DNA of 10,249 bases, from contig JALLPB010001673.1 of NCBI GenBank assembly GCA_036939975.1, positions 1 to 10,249 of the forward strand. The letters run 5' to 3'. Both the position numbers and the translations under genes were made by a program. Positions within the stretch are counted from its first letter, which is position 1, and every line of letters starts with the position of its first letter. This document shows, piece after piece, positions 7,938-10,249 of the stretch. Source of the stretch: Cyclostephanos tholiformis (lineage: Eukaryota > Bacillariophyta > Thalassiosirophyceae > Thalassiosirales > Thalassiosiraceae). Below the pieces are notes generated by a model, which was not told the origin of the DNA, made no database searches, and saw only the letters and a list, made by a program, of their open reading frames with translations.

Positions 7938-8442
7938 TAATAGATAGAGTAAGATCTTTGCTTCCAGGAAGAAACCAGAAAAGACGTTTTCAGGGGGGAA
8001 AGGGGTCATTGCCCCCCAATTTCGGTTAACCATTTTTTTCAACAGACCTGAAAAAGAGGCGAGGGATTTGAGCCCCCCCCAATATTTGGTCTCACTACAA
8101 AAACTTATCATCAATTAGTCACGAAACAGCACAAAACGGCTCAAGACATTGTAAAACTGTACATAATGGCACAAGGCAGTGCAAAATGGCACAAAATGGC
8201 ACAAAACGGGCAGAAAACGGCACAAGACAGTGCAAGATGGCACAAGATGGCGCAAGAAGGCACAATATGGCACAAAACGGCACAAAACGGAACAAGATGA
8301 ACTAAATGATTGCTAAATTGTCAATAGTTTCTTTCAACTTCAGGTCTGTTGAAAATAATTGTTGACAGAAATGGGGGGGCAATGGCCCCCTTTCCCCCTG
8401 AAAACATTTTTCTGGTTCCTTCCAGAGACAAGATGTCTATTA
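7938..8442. mobile_element. non-autonomous foldback element with about 95-bp inverted repeats around a decamer array
   Basis: The left arm (about 7951-8050) and right arm (about 8341-8434) are inverted copies at roughly 80% identity or better by eye. The match ends sharply at CAACAGACCTG on the left and CAGGTCTGTTG on the right. TAATAGA (7938-7944) and TCTATTA (8436-8442) extend the symmetry outward after a small gap, so the true edges may be there. Between the arms is the decamer unit described separately. No open frame of interest lies inside. The element appears to enclose, or to have captured, an older decamer-bearing repeat. Confidence 0.7.
8120..8310 (+). repeat. decamer tandem array, copy A
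   Basis: About 19 units of 10 bp run head to tail with almost no length change (one extra base near 8211). The consensus is CACAARAYGG, as in cacaaaacgg, cacaagatgg and tgcaaaatgg. The array starts at cacgaaacag and ends at actaaatgat. It is followed by a unique flank (8311-8339) shared with copy B. The left side (8070-8091) carries an end sequence reading GAGCCCC...AATATTTGGTC. It is a repeat and not a CRISPR, because it has no spacers. Confidence 0.85.
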
Positions 8443-8820
8443 CCCCTAACACACTGGTGGGACTACCCTCAATTTTTTTTTCCACCATCTCTGGAGCACA
8501 AAAATAGGGGGTTTCAATTTTTCTGCCATCCAACCACCCTATTGGCCATATCTCAGGGTGTGGATGGAGTTAGAGGATGTTTAAACATTCCATCCCATCT
8601 CACATTGCCATGTTCTTCCATTGATTATTCGATATTGGCACTGCAATGCACTCCCGCTGAGCTATGTCCATTGCCAAGGTGCAAATTTGGTGCAAATTTG
8701 CGGCAAATTTTGGAAAAATTTTGGGGCAATGCCGGCATTGGACATTATACCTTGCCCATATCAACCCCCGGCGCATTGATCACGATGTGGTCTTGAGATG
8801 GAAATTTATTGCCGATTAGT
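8443..8820. other. spacer between the two decamer elements, with an 11-bp A/T-tract repeat
   Basis: No gene is supported. At 8679-8733 there are about five 11-bp units: two exact GTGCAAATTTG copies, then CGGCAAATTTT, GGAAAAATTTT and a decayed GGGGCAATGCC. These run into a perfect 14-bp palindrome CAATGCCGGCATTG (8727-8740). A near-palindrome centred on TTTAAA lies at about 8576-8592. A minus-strand match to a polymerase III box A (8653-8664) is discussed among the findings. Confidence 0.5.
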
Positions 8821-9059
8821 TGCAAAACAGCACAAAATGGTGCGTGCAAAAGGCATAAAATGGTGCAAAATGGCACTAAATGGCACAAGAAGGCGCAAGA
8901 CAAAAAAGCAGAAAACGGCAGAAAATGGCACAAGATGGGTGCAAGACGGCACAAGATGGCAAAAGATGGAACAAAACAGCGCAAGATGGACTAAATGATC
9001 GCTAAATCGGCAATAGTTTCTTTCAACTGACCAAATATTTGGCGGGGCTCAAAATTCCC
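8821..9059 (+). repeat. decamer element, diverged copy B
   Basis: This is a second array of about 17 units of the same decamer family (8821-8999), with more length noise than copy A (11- and 12-base units and a short A-rich insert near 8899-8906). The flank at 9000-9028 matches copy A's flank at 8311-8339 with three substitutions. It then continues into GACCAAATATTTGGCGGGGC (9029-9048) and on to about 9059. That right end is the inverted counterpart of the left end of copy A. The 90 bases before the array (from about 8786) also match copy A loosely (TGGTCT...ATTAGT). Confidence 0.8.
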
Positions 9060-9274
9060 AACCCCCCTTTCCTCCTTGTTGGTCAGGGTCGATATAGGGA
9101 CCCTACATTGAGCATCCTAAAAATACTAATAACGCCGCTTCATCAACCCCCCCCCCCCCCAGTCAATTCTAAGATATTTACATGGTGGGTGTACCATACT
9201 TTTTGGCGGAGATATTATGCGTTGAACTACGCACATCGTGTCACCACAAAAAAACCCATGACCCTAACTCCACC

Positions 9275-10249
9275 ATGAGTTTGGTACGCAGTTCTCCCCC
9301 AACTCTCCCTCCCAATGCCCCCCCCCTAGAGCCTCTTGTTGCCAACACCCATGGGCCCAACAACACAATGTTGGCAACGTCGAATTGACCCACGTCGTCC
9401 AATGCAAATTATGACAACTTTGCAGTCGAGTTTTTGGCGTCGCTGCCAGAAAGCAGCGCTGGGGGCGATGTAGATTTTCTCGGGGAGGGAGGCCACGCCA
9501 ACAAAATAAAGACCACAACCCCACCCTCAAGAGTTCTTTTCAATGTTGGTTTGCCGTCTGGGCCGGACGATGGCAACGATTGACCCGAATGAGTTGACAC
9601 CATGAGGGGGTTCATTTTCTTTTCTACGATACCTATGGTAAAAAAACGCTTTTTTAACCAAAATTCCGATTTGAACGATGATGGATATGACTCCTAGGGG
9701 GGGCTTCCATTCTTTGTCGACATGCAGGATGACGATGCATCGGAATTTTTGGAGGAACCACTCTAAGATACTGTTGAGGGGCCACCACAAGCAGCACAGG
9801 CAACCGAGCAGCTTTTGATTGAGACGATGAGGGCGCTGAAGGTGAAGGAATTGAAGGAGGAGTTGAGGAAGAGGGGGCATTTGATGCTTGGAAAGAAAGG
9901 TGAGTTGCAGGAGTGATTGAGGGAGGCGATTCTTCTCAATGTGCCTGTTGCTACAGGGAATGAGGCCCGTTGCCATGAATCCATGTAAGGGTTGGATGTT
10001 ATGGCGTGGTGGGTTATGTTGACTCCCGAGGATGAGCCGATCCCCGAGCCACAGAATGCAGATTGGAGCCTCCGTCCCCCCACTGAGATGAATGGTACCC
10101 TCAATCCAAAGTTTGGGATGAAGGAGACGTTTGTGCACGGCATCTTCACTGGGACGAATGAGAAGATGAGGTACACGGCTTCCCTCAAGTCGCCGGCAGT
10201 TCAGCCGCCCAAGAAGAGGGTGCGGAGGACCAGGAAGCTCACTCCAACA
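9275..10249 (+). pseudogene. SAP-domain transposon-type protein, 5' part, seven in-frame stops, runs off the window
   Basis: From an ATG in good context (caccATGa), 325 codons stay in one frame to the window end, with stops at 9386, 9581, 9590, 9695, 9764, 9914 and 9986. The reading has a Pro/Asn-rich start, an acidic middle (DFLGEGGHANK; VDMQDDDASEFLEE), and a SAP-type DNA-binding helix-turn-helix at about 9836-9934 (LKVKELKEELRKRGHLMLGK, then GELQE-stop-LREAIL). A basic tail follows (PPKKRVRRTRKLTPT). The SAP motif normally has Arg where the 9914 TGA stands, so a CGA-to-TGA change is likely. SAP domains bind AT-rich DNA. N-terminal SAP domains occur in some algal PiggyBac-like transposases, and I infer that type, but the catalytic part lies beyond the window. 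A dead host gene is the alternative. The 9060-9274 sequence upstream shows no clear transposon end, only a C14 run and a small GGGTC hairpin. Confidence 0.7.

Noticed and set aside
8745..8998. Open frames on both strands across decamer copy B
   Set aside because: They arise from the periodic repeat itself: 10-bp units translate to a 30-base cycle on either strand. Nothing but the repeat supports them.
8120..8999. CRISPR-like array
   Set aside because: The units are contiguous 10-mers without unique spacers, and the context is eukaryotic.
9386..9988. A reassigned genetic code, in which the seven stops would be sense codons
   Set aside because: All three stop codons occur in this frame, while the 877-codon SNARE gene in the same window contains none internally. 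Pseudogene decay is the simpler reading.
9527..10138. 203-codon open frame on the minus strand
   Set aside because: It lies antisense to the SAP pseudogene. Its product has no domain and is low-quality Leu/His/Pro sequence, while the plus frame shows a clear SAP motif.

Overview
The window looks like nuclear DNA of a single-celled eukaryote, most likely a diatom or related stramenopile. The reasons are one long intronless gene for an ER SNARE protein, a Ty1/copia polymerase remnant of the kind common in algae, a SAP-domain transposon-type pseudogene, and large amounts of non-coding sequence filled with small foldback elements, microsatellites and G/C homopolymer runs. There are no prokaryotic operons. 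The species cannot be named from the sequence alone.

Layout. (1) 178-2811, plus strand: the only intact gene, 877 codons. Residues 1-340 read as a USE1-type SNARE of ER/Golgi retrograde traffic (SNARE helix, then one membrane anchor). A tail of about 537 residues follows the anchor, with acidic, coiled-coil and ankyrin-repeat parts. USE1 proteins are normally tail-anchored, so this is a striking architecture. A short upstream ORF overlaps the start. (2) 2812-4131: no supported gene, apart from one diverged 28-bp direct repeat. (3) 4132-6129, minus strand: a dead copia-type pol fragment (hinge, reverse transcriptase, RNase H) in one reading frame, with three internal stops and several catalytic residues lost. 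Its hinge has grown into a hexamer array and a CAG-type array. (4) 6130-7256: non-coding, with a foldback element and small hairpins. (5) 7257-9059: a cluster of non-autonomous elements. One is a 627-bp TA-flanked element with about 46-bp terminal inverted repeats. The next is a roughly 500-bp element with about 95-bp inverted repeats around an array of 10-bp units. A diverged second copy of the decamer unit follows. (6) 9275 to the window end, plus strand: the 5' part of a SAP-domain pseudogene, one frame over 325 codons with seven in-frame stops and no frameshift.

The host gene and the repeats have no visible functional link. The two protein-coding transposon relics decay mainly by base substitution rather than by indels. 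All seven stops in the SAP pseudogene, and most key losses in the copia pol, can be explained by C-to-T or G-to-A transitions, and several of these fall at CpG positions. This fits decay of methylated, silenced transposons, while the SNARE gene stays fully open.
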